Positions 10,771-23,189 are shown, numbered from the stretch's first letter. The stretch: DNA of 64,000 nt from Mycteria americana (GCF_035582795.1 NC_134390.1:2061560-2125559); one strand, 5' to 3'. Translations and numbers: made by a program. The notes: generated by a model not told the origin, from the sequence alone.

Positions 10771-11599
10771 CACTCAGTGCGTGCAAAGCATCCCTTCTCC
10801 TGGCACCCCAGCACCCCTTCCAGCCCCCCCGGCCGTGTGGGACAAGGGAAGCCGAGCCCCTCGCCAGCGAGGAGCCGCTGGGGCCCTGTGCAGAGCCGAA
10901 CCTGCCCCAAAGCCCCCGTGTCCCCGTGCCTGGGGGGACTCCGGCCCGCGGGGCAGGAGACAGAGCCCAGGGCCGGGGAACACGGGGAGCAGCCCCGGCT
11001 CAGGGGGGGTCACGCTGGCACACGGCGGAGCAGCCCGGCTCCCTCGCCCCGTGCCGGTGGCGATGGCCCTGTTGACGGTGGTGGTGGCCCCCTTGGCGGT
11101 GGTGCCGGCGCAGGCCCCGGTGCAGCTCCCGGACGACGGCATCGGCACGCCGGCCCCACCGGCGCACCCACATACCAGCCCCGGTTGCCGAGAGGTGGGG
11201 AAGCCGGGCTGGCGGCTGGGGGCCGGGGCGTTAATGGGATTAGGGCCGCCGGGTCAGCGCCGCGCTGGCCCCCGCCAGACAAAGCCGCCGGCCCGGCCGG
11301 TGGGAATGCGCCGGTGCCGGCTCCGTGGCTCCCAGCCCACCGGGGAACCCCGGTCACCCCCGTTCCGGTCCCCCCGCACAGGAGGAATCCAGGCGTCTGG
11401 GCAGCCAGCACCGCACCCTAGCTCGGTGTCACTGGCACGGGGGGCCAACAGCCCCCCAGCCACCAACCCAGAGGGGACATGGGGCTGGGGACAGAAGCGC
11501 TGGCCCCAAACGGGACTGAGACGGTCCCCTGGGCCATGGGGGGGTGACACCGGGGGGGCTGAGCCCCACTCACGCCCGTCCCGGCGCTGGCACCGTCCC

Positions 11600-11745
11600 C
11601 ACGCCCCGGCTGGGATTAGCGCTAATGGGATTTACCATTTTATCCAATATTCCCCTAAAGATGAGCCTGGGAAGGGGGGGCCCCCCTCGCCCCCCCGCCA
11701 GCCCCCCTCGCCCCGCTAAGCTCTTTCTAATTAAAACCAGCCCGG
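11600..11745. promoter_or_regulatory. AT-richer patch with homeodomain cores, candidate regulatory element
   Basis: In otherwise GC-rich DNA this patch holds GGATTAGCGCTAATGGGATT around 11623-11642, then CCATTTTATCCAATATTCCCC and TCTAATTAAAACC. GGATTA is the OTX/PITX-type core and TAATTA a generic homeodomain core; CCAAT is also present. It lies just beyond the ARF3 poly(A) signal and could serve ARF3, FKBP11 or, at longer range, WNT1. Confidence 0.35.
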
Positions 11746-11833
11746 GGCTGTCCATCACCGTCCCCCTCCACGGGACCCCCGCGCCGGGGGGGCTGCGGAA
11801 GAAGAGCCGTGGGGCAGCGCTACATAAAACATG

Positions 11834-11839
11834 TTTAAT
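11834..11839 (-). terminator. ARF3 poly(A) signal (ATTAAA)
   Basis: ATTAAA on the minus strand about 830 bp after the ARF3 stop, within an AT-richer patch. It implies a 3' UTR of about 0.85 kb (roughly 11820-12671) containing a GC-rich middle section and a TATATATAGCTATAT-like patch near 12470. Confidence 0.6.
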
Positions 11840-12671
11840 ATCCAAGGGGGGGCTGGGGGTCACCCACCGTCTCAGGCGTGGGGGGGGGGGGGGGCGAGTA
11901 CACACGTCCCCGGACGGGGCAGAGCCGCAGCGACACGTCACACCAAGCACAGACCGGGGGTATAAATACGGTGCCGAGGGGGGGGGGGTACAGTACAGGG
12001 CCGTCCGTCCGTCCGTCCGTGAGGGGCAGGGACATACAATCACTATGCTGGCATGGGGTTGGGGGTGCAGGCGGCCGGGGCGGGGGGGGGGGGAGGGGGG
12101 GAACATGGCCGGGGGGACCATGGGGGTCCCGGCAGCCCCGTGCCTCCCCCCCGTCGGGGTCGTGCTGCGGGGAGGAGACCTGCCTCGAAGTGACATGGGG
12201 GGGCCGGGGACGTGTGGGACCCCTGGGGGGCACGGGGGGCCTGGAGGGGGTGCTGGGGGCGGGGGGGGGGGGGGAGGTGTGTATGGTCCCAAATGCCCCC
12301 CGCGGCCCCGCTGCCCCCCCGTTTGGTCCAGAGGAAGGCGAGGGGTGCGGGGACATGCACGGGGATGGGGTGCCCCGGCACGGCCCCCCCAGGCAGGGCA
12401 GCGCCGAGGTGGCCCCCAGCCCCCGTCCCGCTCCCCAGGGCTCTGCCCCCGCCCCCCCGATACCTTATATATAGCTATATTTCCACGCACGCACACACGA
12501 GATCCGAGGGGAACCGAGGAGACCCCAAAAAAGGCGAAAAACCCCACAGCAACCGGTGCCAGAAGAAAGCAAAACCCAACCGGGGCGGGGAGGGGGCGGC
12601 CGGGGGGGGCCTGGCACGGCCCCGGGGGGGGGCCGGGGGCGTGGGGGGGGCCGGGGCTGGCGGCCGCCCGC

Positions 12672-14271
<1,600 letters not shown>

Positions 14272-14339
14272 CTACAAGGGGACAGGCCAGGGCTCTGCAC
14301 TGGGGGAAACTGAGGCACGGATCCCAGCCCTCCTCGGGG

Positions 14340-14990
14340 GGAGCACAGCCCCCAGCCCCGCTCCGACACCCCCCCGCACCCCCCCAGCCCGTGCCCGGCC
14401 CCCCCGGCCCTGCAGCCTCCCCGGCGGGGGGGCCCCCCGCGCCCCCCCCCGCACCGCAGCGCTCCCCTCCCGGCCGTGGGCTGCCGCCCGCCCCCGGGCC
14501 CCCCCCGCAGCCCCTCGGTGCGACGCCCCCCGAATTCACTGCCCTCCCCCCCGGACTGCAGCACACCCCCCCGCTCGCACTGCGCCCCTCCAACGCATCG
14601 TGTCCCCCCCCCCGGATTGCAGCGCACCCCCAAACCGCCGCCACCCCCCCCCCCCGCGCTGCACCGCCCCCCCCCGCCGCATCGCCCCCCGCCCCCGCAC
14701 GCCGCACCGCCCCACGGGCGCTCCCGCCCCCCCCGTACCCCGCGCCCCTCCCGCTGCACCGCATCACCCCCTCCTCGGTGCGATGCCCCCCCTCCCCCGC
14801 CTCCCCGGTGCTCCGCACCCCCAATGCACCGTGCACCCCCAAACGCGCTGCAGCCCCCCCCTCCACCCCGCCGGTGCGGTGCCCCCCCCCCCGGTGCAGC
14901 GCACCCCCCGATGCACGGCGCCCCGGACCGCCCCCCCCCTCCGGTGCGGACCCCCCCGCACCTGGTGCCGGTGCCGGTGCCGGTGGCGCC
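14340..14990. repeat. Low-complexity C-rich tract in ARF3 intron 1
   Basis: Strongly strand-asymmetric sequence: long C runs on the plus strand broken by short phrases such as GCACCGC, GCTGCACC and CGCATC. The minus (transcribed) strand is G-rich and could form G-quadruplexes. It makes long spurious open frames on several frames. Confidence 0.7.
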
Positions 14991-15070
14991 CCCCGCCCGC
15001 AGCTGACTCTGCACCGCTCCCGCCGCCGGAAGCGGAGGCCCGATCGCGCCGATCTCGCGAGAGCGCCCGG
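14962..15070 (-). promoter_or_regulatory. ARF3 CpG-island promoter and non-coding exon 1
   Basis: A donor CAG|GTGCGG on the minus strand at 14960-14961 would end a non-coding first exon. Just upstream (plus coordinates) are CCGGAAG at about 15026-15032 (ETS) and the perfect palindrome TCTCGCGAGA at 15053-15062, the BANP-type element of CpG-island promoters. The start site is inferred to lie near 15040. Confidence 0.6.
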
Positions 15071-17400
15071 TGCCCCCCCGCTTCCCGCCCCCCCGCCCCC
15101 CCCCGCCCCGCACCGGGCCCGGGGGCGCGCGCGGGGAGGGGGGGGCGCCGAGCTCGCGAGAGCCGCGAGCCGTTTCCATGGCAGCGGCTGCAGCAGTGCG
15201 GGGGGGAGGGGGGGCGTGATGGGGAGGGGGGGCGTGATGGGGAGGGGGGGCGTGATGGGGCGGGGGGGTCCCGGTGCCCCCCCCCCCCCCCCCGGCATGA
15301 GCACCGGGGGGCAGAGCCCCGACCGGGGAGAGGGGGCACGGGGAGGGGGGGTGCCCCGTGCTTCACGGGGGGGCGGGGACCCCAATAACCGCACGGGGGT
15401 CCCAGGGATGCTCCCCCCGCACAGGGGCCCCGGCCCTGCCCCGGGCCAGGCTGGAGCCCCCCCGCCCCGGCCGGGTGCGGTACCGGCGGTACCGAGGCCG
15501 GCCCGGTGCTCACGGGCCAGGCAGGGACTGGCAGCGGGCGCGGAGCATCCCCGTTCCCCCCGCCTCGTCCCTCGATCCGCCCAGCTGTCCCGCTGTCCGT
15601 CCGTCCGTCCGTCCCTGCTCGGTGCGGCGGGATGGGACGGGACGAGACGGGACGGGACGCGGTCCCCCCCCGCCCCGGGCAGGTAAGGGCGGCCGCCCCG
15701 GGGGCACCGGCAGCACCGGCCACCGACACCCCGGGGCCGGGGGGGACCCGAGCATCGCCCCTCCGGGGCCGCCGTCGGGCTGCGCCGGGGCAGCAGAGGG
15801 GATGGGGGGGGAGCGGGGGGGGCTCCAGGAGCCGGGACCCCCGGGAGGGTCCCGGGATGGAGCGGGGGGGGAGGGTGGGGGTGCCGTGTTTGGGCCCCGC
15901 CGCTGGTGGCACGGCCCCGGGCAGGGCCCTCCCGGCCGCGCCCCGGGGCCTCCCCGCGGCCGCTGACCTCAGCCCCGGGAGCCCCGACGGGGCGGCGGCC
16001 CGAGGGCGCGGACACGGCCTGGCCCGGCCGGCAACCGGGGCGGGAGCCGCCGTCCTGGAGCAGACCCCGGGGCGGCCCCGGGCCCCTCCCGGGCCGGGGG
16101 AGAGGGTTGGGGGGGGGTCCCCGGTGCGACACCCGCCCCCCCCCCCCCCCCCCCGCCGCCGCCGGCCCGGGCTTTGTCCGTCCTTGAATTGAAATCGTGA
16201 GCGGCGGCCCCGGGCCGTGACGGGCGAGCGGGGCTAATCCGGCCCCGCATGACTGGTCCGGGGAAACGGCCGCGGGGGGATTACCCACCCCGGGCCCCGC
16301 CACAACGTGGGGGGGGGGCTCAGCTCAGCTCAGCCCCCCCCCGGCCCGCCTGGCCCCGGGGGGTTCACACCCACCCCCCGGGCGGGGGACAGCAGGGACA
16401 GACCCTCGTCCCCACCGAGGCACGTGCCAGCACCGGCCCTGCGTCACCGTGCCCTGTCCACGGGTCGTCCCCCCCCGTCCGGCCCCCCCCCCGCGCCGTT
16501 CCCTCCGTCCCCCCCGTCCCTCCATCCCTCTCCCCCCGCTCCATCCCTCCGACCCTCCGTGCAGCCCCGGGGCAGGGGGAGCCGTGCCGGGTCGTGTCGC
16601 ACCCACGGGGGTTACACACGCCGTGGGCGCCCACGGGCACGTTCGCGCGGGGCCCGGGGTACAGGGCCGGTGGTCGGTCCCCGTCCTCAGCCAGCCCGAC
16701 CCGGCCCCGAGCGGCGAGGGGACGCGGCCGCCCCGTCGCGCCGGGCACGGACCGGTACGGGCGGCAGCCGGGACGGGAGAGGAGTCCGGGGCCTCCGGAC
16801 CGGCACCGGCGACCGGCGCAAGCCCCGACGGTCCCGCGCCCCGGGGGGCTGCACGTCTTCCCCCGCCCCAAACCCGGGGGGGTCCCGGGACGGCGTCCCC
16901 GGGCTGTCCCGGGTCTGTGGTCCCCTGTGCGCCCCGGGCTGTCCCGGGACTCTGCCCCCGCCGTGCGCCCGGGGCTGTCCCGGGAGATCCCGTCACTCCA
17001 CTCCCCCGTGCGCCCCGGGCTGTCCCGGGAGATCCCGGGCTATCCCCGGCCCCCGCTCCCTCCGTGCTCCCGGAGCTGTCCCGGGCTATTCCGGGACCTG
17101 CTCCTCCTTGCGCCGGGAGCTGTCCCGGGCCGTTCCGGGCTCCCCCTCCTCCGGTGCTGCTGCCGGCAGAGCGTGTGCGCGGGGCGGCGGGGCCGGGCGG
17201 GGGGCGGCAGCCGGGTCGTTCCCCCCCCCCCCCCCCGGCCGTGCTCTGGGCACGGGGCCGGGGCGCAGCCACCCGCCGGGCTAATCCGGGCCGTGACGGA
17301 CAGGCCCGGCGCCGCCGCTCCGGCCGCCCCATAAGAGGTGCCGCGGCTCCGCCGCTCCCCATTGTTAGGGCGAGGACGCGGGGAGGCCCCGCTCGGCGGG
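15071..17400. other. ARF3-WNT1 intergenic DNA
   Basis: Very CpG-rich spacer. It contains a (CCGT)n run near 15598, TAATCC plus CCGTGACGG motif pairs at 16215-16240 and 17282-17299, and a 16890-17110 stretch in which GGGCTGTCCCGGGA-like phrases recur every 50-60 bp. WNT10B lies here in mammals, but no Wnt exon, Cys-rich Wnt signature or fragment is visible. Confidence 0.6.
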
Positions 17401-17431
17401 ACCGGCCCATGGGGACCCTCCGCGCCGCCCC

Positions 17432-17949
17432 TATAAGAGGGAAGGGGCTGGAAGATGCTCCCGGGTGCTGAGCGCTGCGCACCCGCCGCGCCGAGCCGAG
17501 TCCAGCCGCGCCGCCTCCCCGGGGAGCCGCCGGGTACCGCGCACGGACCGCCGAGCACCGGCACCGGGTACCGGGCACCGAGCACCGGCACCGGGTACCG
17601 CGCACGGACCGCCGAGCACCGGCACCGGGCGCCGCGCACGGATCGCCCGACGCCGCGCTCCCGGGAGCGGGCAGGGAGCGCCGGGCACCGCGCTCCCGAC
17701 GCCGCGCCCCGGGCACCAGGGCACCGGCCGCAGCCCGGTGCCGGTGCCGGTGTCGGTGCCGGCCCCCCCGCCCGGCGCTCCCCGCGTCCCCCCGCGGCCG
17801 CCCTCATCGGAGCCGCCCGCCCTGCCCGCGCCCCGCGCGTCCGGAAACACGCGTGGATGTAGCGGCCGGGCCGGGGGCTCCGCGGCACCATAAATACCCC
17901 GGCGGCCGCTCGCCCGCGCACTCTGCCGGGGCCTCCCGGTGCCGGAGCC
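17432..17949 (+). promoter_or_regulatory. WNT1 proximal promoter and 5' UTR
   Basis: Two TATA-like elements precede the ATG at 17950: TATAAG at 17432-17437 and CATAAATA at 17889-17896. The upstream box would give a 5' UTR of about 480 nt; the downstream one about 30 nt. The region between is CpG-dense. Which is used cannot be told from sequence. Confidence 0.5.
17530..17650. repeat. Short tandem repeat just upstream of WNT1
   Basis: The phrase GAGCACCGGCACCGGG occurs three times, with intervening GTACC and CGCGCACGGA phrases, giving two to three copies of a roughly 50-60 bp unit in the WNT1 5' region. Confidence 0.65.
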
Positions 17950-19809
17950 ATGCGAGCCGCCGCGCTGGGGCTGGCGCTCCGGGCGCTCTGGGCTCTGGCC
18001 CTCTCCTCCCTCTCCAACACGCTGGCGGTGAACAACAGCGGGCGGTGGTGGTGAGTCCGCCGGCACCGGCACCGGCACCGGCACCGGGGGGCGGGGGGGG
18101 AGCAGCGGGGCTGGCACCGGCAGCGGCTGCCCCGTACCCGGGGACGGGGCACGCAGGTGCGACCGGGGAGGGGGGGGGGGAGACGGGGCTGCGACCCCCG
18201 GCGTGGGAGCGTGGGGAGGAGGATGCTGCGGTAGCGGAGAGGAGCCGGGTCAGGACACCCCCCCCCCCCCCCCCCCCGCCCCGGGGGGGTTGAGGTGGGG
18301 AGCGGGGTACCGGGGACCCCTCCCCGGTGATCGCCGTCCCCGCCTGTGCTGCAGGGGCATCATCAACGTGGCCTCGTCCACCAACCTGCTGACCGACTCC
18401 AAGAACGTGCAGCTGGTGCTGGACCCCAGCCTGCAGCTGCTGAGCCGCAAGCAGCGCAAGCTGATCCGGCAGAACCCCGGCATCCTGCACAGCGTCAGCT
18501 CCGGCCTCCAGACCGCCATCAAGGAGTGCAAGTGGCAGTTCCGCAACCGCCGCTGGAACTGCCCCACTTCCCAGGGCCCCAACATCTTCGGCAAAATCGT
18601 CAACCGGGGTGAGGCCGCGGGGCGGCGGGAGGCAGCACGGGGCTCCCCGGACCCCCTCCGCGACACCCCCGAGCTGGGACGCTGGGCGAAGCACCCCTGG
18701 TTCACCGCGGGGCATCACCAGCCCCCAGCCCGTCACCAGCCCCTCGTGGCTACGGGTCGGGGGTGCCGGCGGGCGCCCCCTCCCCATCCCAGCAGCACCC
18801 TGAGGCCCCGCTCCCCTCCGCAGGCTGCCGGGAGACGGCGTTCATCTTCGCCATCACCAGCGCCGGTGTGACGCACTCGGTGGCGCGGTCCTGCTCGGAG
18901 GGCTCCATCGAGTCCTGCACCTGCGACTACCGGCGCCGCGGCCCCGGGGGGCCCGACTGGCACTGGGGGGGCTGCAGCGACAACATTGACTTCGGGCGCC
19001 TCTTCGGGAGGGAGTTTGTGGACTCCAGCGAGAAGGGCCGCGACCTGCGCTTCCTCATGAACCTGCACAACAATGAGGCCGGGCGCATGGTGAGGGCACG
19101 GGGGGCCACGGGCAGCGCCGGGGTGGGGGGGGTGACAGGGATGGGCACGGCCACAGAGACCCCCAGCCTGTCCCCGTGCATGGGTTGGGATCCATTTGGG
19201 TGGGCTGAGCACGACGCGACGCCGTGGGGAAGCGGGGTGCGGGAGTATGGTGGTCCCCGGGGGGGGTCCCAGGCTGCTCATGGCACCCTCCGCCCCCCCC
19301 CCCCCCCCCCCCGCTTGCAGACGGTCTTCTCGGAGATGCGCCAGGAGTGCAAGTGCCACGGCATGTCGGGTTCCTGCACCGTCCGCACGTGCTGGATGCG
19401 GCTGCCCACCTTCCGTGCCGTGGGTGACGTCCTGAAGGACCGCTTCGACGGCGCCTCCCGCGTCATCTACGGCAACAAGGGCAGCAACCGGGCGTCGCGG
19501 GTGGAGCTGCATCACCTGGAGCCCGAGAACCCGGCCCACAAACCCCCCTCGCCCCACGACCTCGTCTACTTCGAGAAGTCACCCAATTTCTGCACCTACA
19601 GCGGGAAGACGGGGACGGCGGGCACGGCCGGGCGCTTCTGCAACAGCTCCTCGCCGGGGCTGGACGGGTGCGAGCTGCTGTGCTGCGGGCGCGGGTACCG
19701 CACGCGCACCCAGCGCGTCACCGAGCGCTGCAACTGCACCTTCCACTGGTGCTGCCACGTCAGCTGCCTGAACTGCACCAACACGCAGGTGCTGCACGAG
19801 TGCCTGTGA
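17950..19809 (+). CDS. WNT1: WNT1, secreted Wnt ligand
   Basis: Lipid-modified secreted ligand for Frizzled/LRP receptors; patterns the midbrain-hindbrain boundary and dorsal neural tube. Four coding exons (17950-18050, 18355-18608, 18824-19089, 19321-19809), the normal WNT1 structure, give 369 aa (human 370). Residues 1 to about 27 are a signal peptide (Leu/Ala-rich). [30 protein letters not shown] and [22 protein letters not shown] follow; the palmitoleoylation hairpin is [16 protein letters not shown] (Ser within CHGMSGS). The C-terminal Cys-rich domain ends in [11 protein letters not shown], and several N-glycosylation sequons (NNS, NCT, NSS) are visible. Exon 4 starts after a long C run. 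It is transcribed away from ARF3, as in mammals. Identification is secure. Confidence 0.98.
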
Positions 19810-20050
19810 GCCCCCGGGGACCACCCTGCCCAGCCCCGGAGGGGGTCCGCGCCACCCCCCATGACGGGTGCCCGGCTGGATTGAAGGCGCCCATGGGTGG
19901 GCGTGTGGCTGCGTCCCGGGGACCCCCCGGCCCGTCCCGGGCAAAGCAGCCGCCCCGAGGCCAGCGGCCGGCCTGGGTGTGCTCGGTGCCACGCACCTTC
20001 CCGGCCGCCCCTCGGCCGCTCCGGCTCTGCGGGGTCCCCTTCTCACTGTA

Positions 20051-20056
20051 AATAAA
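20051..20056 (+). terminator. WNT1 poly(A) signal, proximal
   Basis: AATAAA about 240 bp after the stop in GTAAATAAAATATTTATTG, followed by T/G-rich DNA. The resulting 3' UTR would be about 260 nt. Confidence 0.6.
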
Positions 20057-20127
20057 ATATTTATTGTGGACGGTTTGATGCCGCCCCCCGCGCTTCGCTG
20101 GCCCCAGGCCCTGTTTTTTATAATTAA

Positions 20128-20162
20128 AGATAATAATAATTAATAATAATTAATAATAATAA
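20128..20162 (+). repeat. AAT-type microsatellite
   Basis: A run of TAATAATAATTAATAATAAT units between the two candidate WNT1 poly(A) signals; a strong AT contrast to the surroundings. Confidence 0.85.
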
Positions 20163-20200
20163 TGCTTTGTTACAGGTTTCACTGATAGCCTTTAGAGAGG

Positions 20201-20206
20201 AATAAA
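20201..20206 (+). terminator. WNT1 poly(A) signal, distal
   Basis: A second AATAAA, about 150 bp beyond the first, in GAGGAATAAAGGATATATTTTTATCAGG context with U-rich DNA downstream. Alternative use would lengthen the 3' UTR to about 0.4 kb. Confidence 0.55.
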
Positions 20207-21389
20207 GGATATATTTTTATCAGGCCTGTCCCATTTCGTTTCTGGGGGGCTGGGGGAGGGAGGGGATGAGCTGCGGGGGGGACACCCGTGTCCCCCAAAC
20301 CGTGGGGCTGGGCAGCCGGCCCTCGCTGCCCTCTGCTGCCCACGTCTATCCACTCCTTCCGTCTGTCCATCCACTCGCCTCTCCCCCATTCTGTCTCCAT
20401 CAGCCCCTCCGGCCGGCCGTCTGTCCGTCCGTCTACTCCCTTCCTCTGCCCTCCCCTCTGTCATCCCCTCCCGCAGACCACCACCTTTCTCCCCGCCGTG
20501 CCCGTCTCCAGCCCAGCCGCCCCTGCCGCCGCTCCCGGCCGGGGCATCCATCCCCGTGGCCGGGGCGCCCATCACCATGGCACCTGGGCCGCGGCATCCC
20601 CGGCACTGGAATTTGCCGGGGCGGCGGGGCTGGTGCCGCCGGGGCCGGGCGTTGGGAGCGGCCACGGGAGGTACAAGACGGCAGACAGGGAATGAGCATC
20701 GTCCATCACCGCTCCCGGCCGGGGCTGACGGCTCCCCTCGGCTCCGGGGGAGGAGGGGGGCCGGGGAGGGCACCGAGGTTACTGGGGCCAGGGCCAGGGG
20801 GGCCGGGACCGGCCACTGGCCCCACACACGGCCCCGCACCCGTGCGTGGGGTCTGGCTGCAGCCGCAGAAAGGCCGCGGCAAAGGTGGGGTGCAGCTCCG
20901 CGGCCGGCAGGTGCCCCGCTGGCACGGGCATCCCCCTGGGACGGGTTTTCCCCCGGGATAAGCATCCCACGGGGGTGGGCATAGCCCCAGGACGGGCACC
21001 CCTGGGACGGCATCCCTCTGGAACAGGTAACCCGCTGGGACGGGTAACCCATCAGGGTGGGTGTCCCCCGGGACGGGCACCCCCCAGGGTGGGCGTGGGA
21101 CCCGCACGCACCCCCTGCACCGTAACTCCACGCCTCGGGGACAGGGCAGGGCGACGTGACGAGCTGCAACCCCCGTCCCCGTGTCCGGCGTGGGGCGAAC
21201 CACGGTGCCACGGTGACATCCAGCCACGGGGAGCGGGCAGGGAGCCGTCCCCGCCGGGGGACCCCGGGTCCCGCCAGCACCCACCTGCGGTGGGGGTCCC
21301 CACACCCTGGGCTGCCCCGTGGCCGGAGCCGGGAACCCCGCAGGGCCCCTGGGGATCCGCGGCATCAAAGGCTGCGGGATGACGCTGCC

Positions 21390-21735
21390 GCCGCCCGAAA
21401 TATCCCCCGGAGCCGATAGTGGAAAAGTTGATGTTTAGACCCAGAGGAGGGGGGGGAAAAAACCCCGGGGGCCCCCGCTGTCCGTGCCAAGGTAAAAACA
21501 CAGCCTGGCGTGGCAAAATAAAATAAAGTAATGCGAGAAAAAACGACTGGAAAGGAACACAGCCCGAAATAACCCTCCGAGCATCTCCCGCCTGCCGGGA
21601 GTTATCTGCCTGCTAAATTCTGCACACGCACAGGGCATGAAAATAGCCTGTTTTCCTGCGGTAGCGAGTCAGGAATATAGATAATGACATTCTTATAAGT
21701 CACCTCTGTTACTCAGCTTTTCCTGCGTGCCGGTG
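21390..21735. promoter_or_regulatory. AT-richer non-coding island, candidate conserved element
   Basis: About 350 bp of balanced composition in GC-rich surroundings, about 1.6-1.9 kb downstream of WNT1. It has GAAATATCCCCCGGAGCC, a AAAATAAAATAAAGTAATG stretch, AGTTATCTGCC, GGAATATAGATAATGACATTC and GTTACTCAGC. No open frame of note and no repeat family is recognised, so a regulatory role is plausible but unproven. Confidence 0.4.
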
Positions 21736-22035
21736 ACCGCCGGGCACCTCGGGCAGCCGCGACCCCCGGGCGGGCAGGGGCACCCCGGGCGCGGGGCGGG
21801 CGCCCGGCTGCAGGGTGCAGACCTCCCCGGCTTGTACAAATACGCCCGGGCGCTGGAAATAGCTGCTGTCGCAGCGCCGGGGCCGGCGTAGGGACAGGGA
21901 CAGGGCGGTCCCGCCCCGCGCCGGCCCGTCACATCTGGGAAGCCGGGTAACAGCTGGATGGCGGCCGCAAGCGAGGCCTGCTGCGGGCTGGGCCTCCCCG
22001 GCAGCGCCGGGGTGGGAGGGGGGCTCTGCCCAGGG

Positions 22036-22558
22036 GTGCGGGACAGAGGGACAGGACAGCGCACAGAAGTGCAGGACAGAGGGACGGTGTCATTCCCAGA
22101 GGCGCAGGACAGAGGGACGGGACAGTGCCCAAAGTTTCAGGACAGAAGGACAGGATGGCACACAGAAGTGCAGGACAGAGGGACGGTGTCATTCCCAGAG
22201 GTGCAGGACAGAGGGACGGGACAGTGCCCAGAGGCGCAGGACAGAGGGACAGAGCCATGCCCAGAGGCGCAGGACAGAGGGACGGGACAGTGCCCAAAGT
22301 TTCAGGACAGAAGGACAGGATGGCACACAGAAGTGCAGGACAGAGGGACAGGGTTGTTTGCAGAGGTGCAGGACAGAGGGACGGTGTCATCCCCAGAGGT
22401 GCAGGACAGAGGGACGGGACAGTGCCCAAAGTTTCAGGACAGAAGGACAGGATGGCACACAGAAGTGCAGGACAGAGGGACGGTGTCGTCCCCAGAGGTG
22501 CAGGACAGAGGGACGGGACAGTGCCCAGGGGCGCAGGACAGAGGGACAGAGCCATGCC
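22036..22558. repeat. 33 bp minisatellite with higher-order structure
   Basis: About 16 units of 33 bp, each starting near GCAGGACAGAGGGAC. At least three unit types alternate (ending like TGTCATTCCCAGAG, GACAGTGCCCAAAG and GGATGGCACACAGA) and recur in blocks of two to four, which shows duplication of multi-unit blocks. Because 33 is a multiple of three, frames stay open on both strands; I do not call a gene. Confidence 0.92.
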
Positions 22559-22839
22559 CAGCCGCACGGACTGGCCGGTGGCACCAGCCCACCTGCAGGA
22601 CCGTCCCCATCCCGTCCCCATCCCGTGCCCCGTCAGCCGTCAGCAGCGGCGCAGCCCCGTCCTGGCTCCCCTCGCCTCCGCTCGGCGTGGGCCCACGTCC
22701 CACCAGTGCCCGGCTTGTCCGGCTGTCCCCCCCCAGCCGCCGCATTCCTCCGGCGCGGGGCCAGCGCGCCCGGCAACCGTGGCAGGGCTGGCCTCTAATC
22801 CCCGGGCATGCCAGCCCCGGGGGGACCGTCGCCGTCACC

Positions 22840-23095
22840 CACTCCCCGATAGGTGACCAATGCCCGAGACGAACAATTAGGGACAAAGCCGGAGCCGCCG
22901 GGGGCTAACGCCGGCCTTCACGGGTGCCTTGTGCGGCATTCGGCGAGTTTAATGAATTGTCCATCACTCCTTTCAGCTCCGCTCGCCCGGGCTGGATTAA
23001 TCTGAGAAGCCGCAGTGGGGAAGGAGCCGCTAAGCCTGTATTTATTACTCTGCCATTGTAACTAATTGAGGTAATTATCTGTGACTCCAACCCCG
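22840..23095. promoter_or_regulatory. Candidate WNT1 downstream enhancer with a homeodomain-site cluster
   Basis: AT-richer 250 bp about 3.0-3.3 kb downstream of the WNT1 stop. Cores seen in order: GATAGGTGACC, AACAATTAGGG, GTTTAATGAATTG, GGATTAATC at 22994-23002 (back-to-back OTX/PITX-type sites), TGTATTTATTACTC, and GTAACTAATTGAGGTAATTATC near 23058-23080. Mouse Wnt1 is known to have a short conserved downstream neural-plate enhancer with homeodomain sites. That this is its counterpart is inference. Confidence 0.5.
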
Positions 23096-23189
23096 CGCAA
23101 CAATGCCGCATTCACCGCACCCCCTTCCCGCCAGCTTCTCCGTGCGGCCTGGGAGAACCGGCACCGTGGCCGGCACCGCGTGGCCACCG

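Larger units (their letters stand above)
10159..11819. other. FKBP11 promoter and FKBP11-ARF3 spacer
   Basis: The first few hundred bases upstream of the FKBP11 ATG are CpG-dense and should hold its promoter; no TATA box is seen. The remainder has a 30 bp minisatellite (10621-10770) and AT-richer patches at 11225-11245 and 11600-11745 containing TAAT/GGATTA homeodomain cores. No gene is recognised. Confidence 0.6.

Noticed and set aside
8466-11075. Very long plus-strand open frame (869 codons) across FKBP11
   Set aside because: It runs antisense through FKBP11 exons, an intronic minisatellite and a 30 bp array; composition is Pro/Ala/Arg low complexity. Open frames are expected in such GC-rich DNA.
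22036-22858. Open frames on both strands through the 33 bp repeat (over 240 codons)
   Set aside because: A 33 bp period keeps all frames open. No start context, splice signal or similarity supports a protein.
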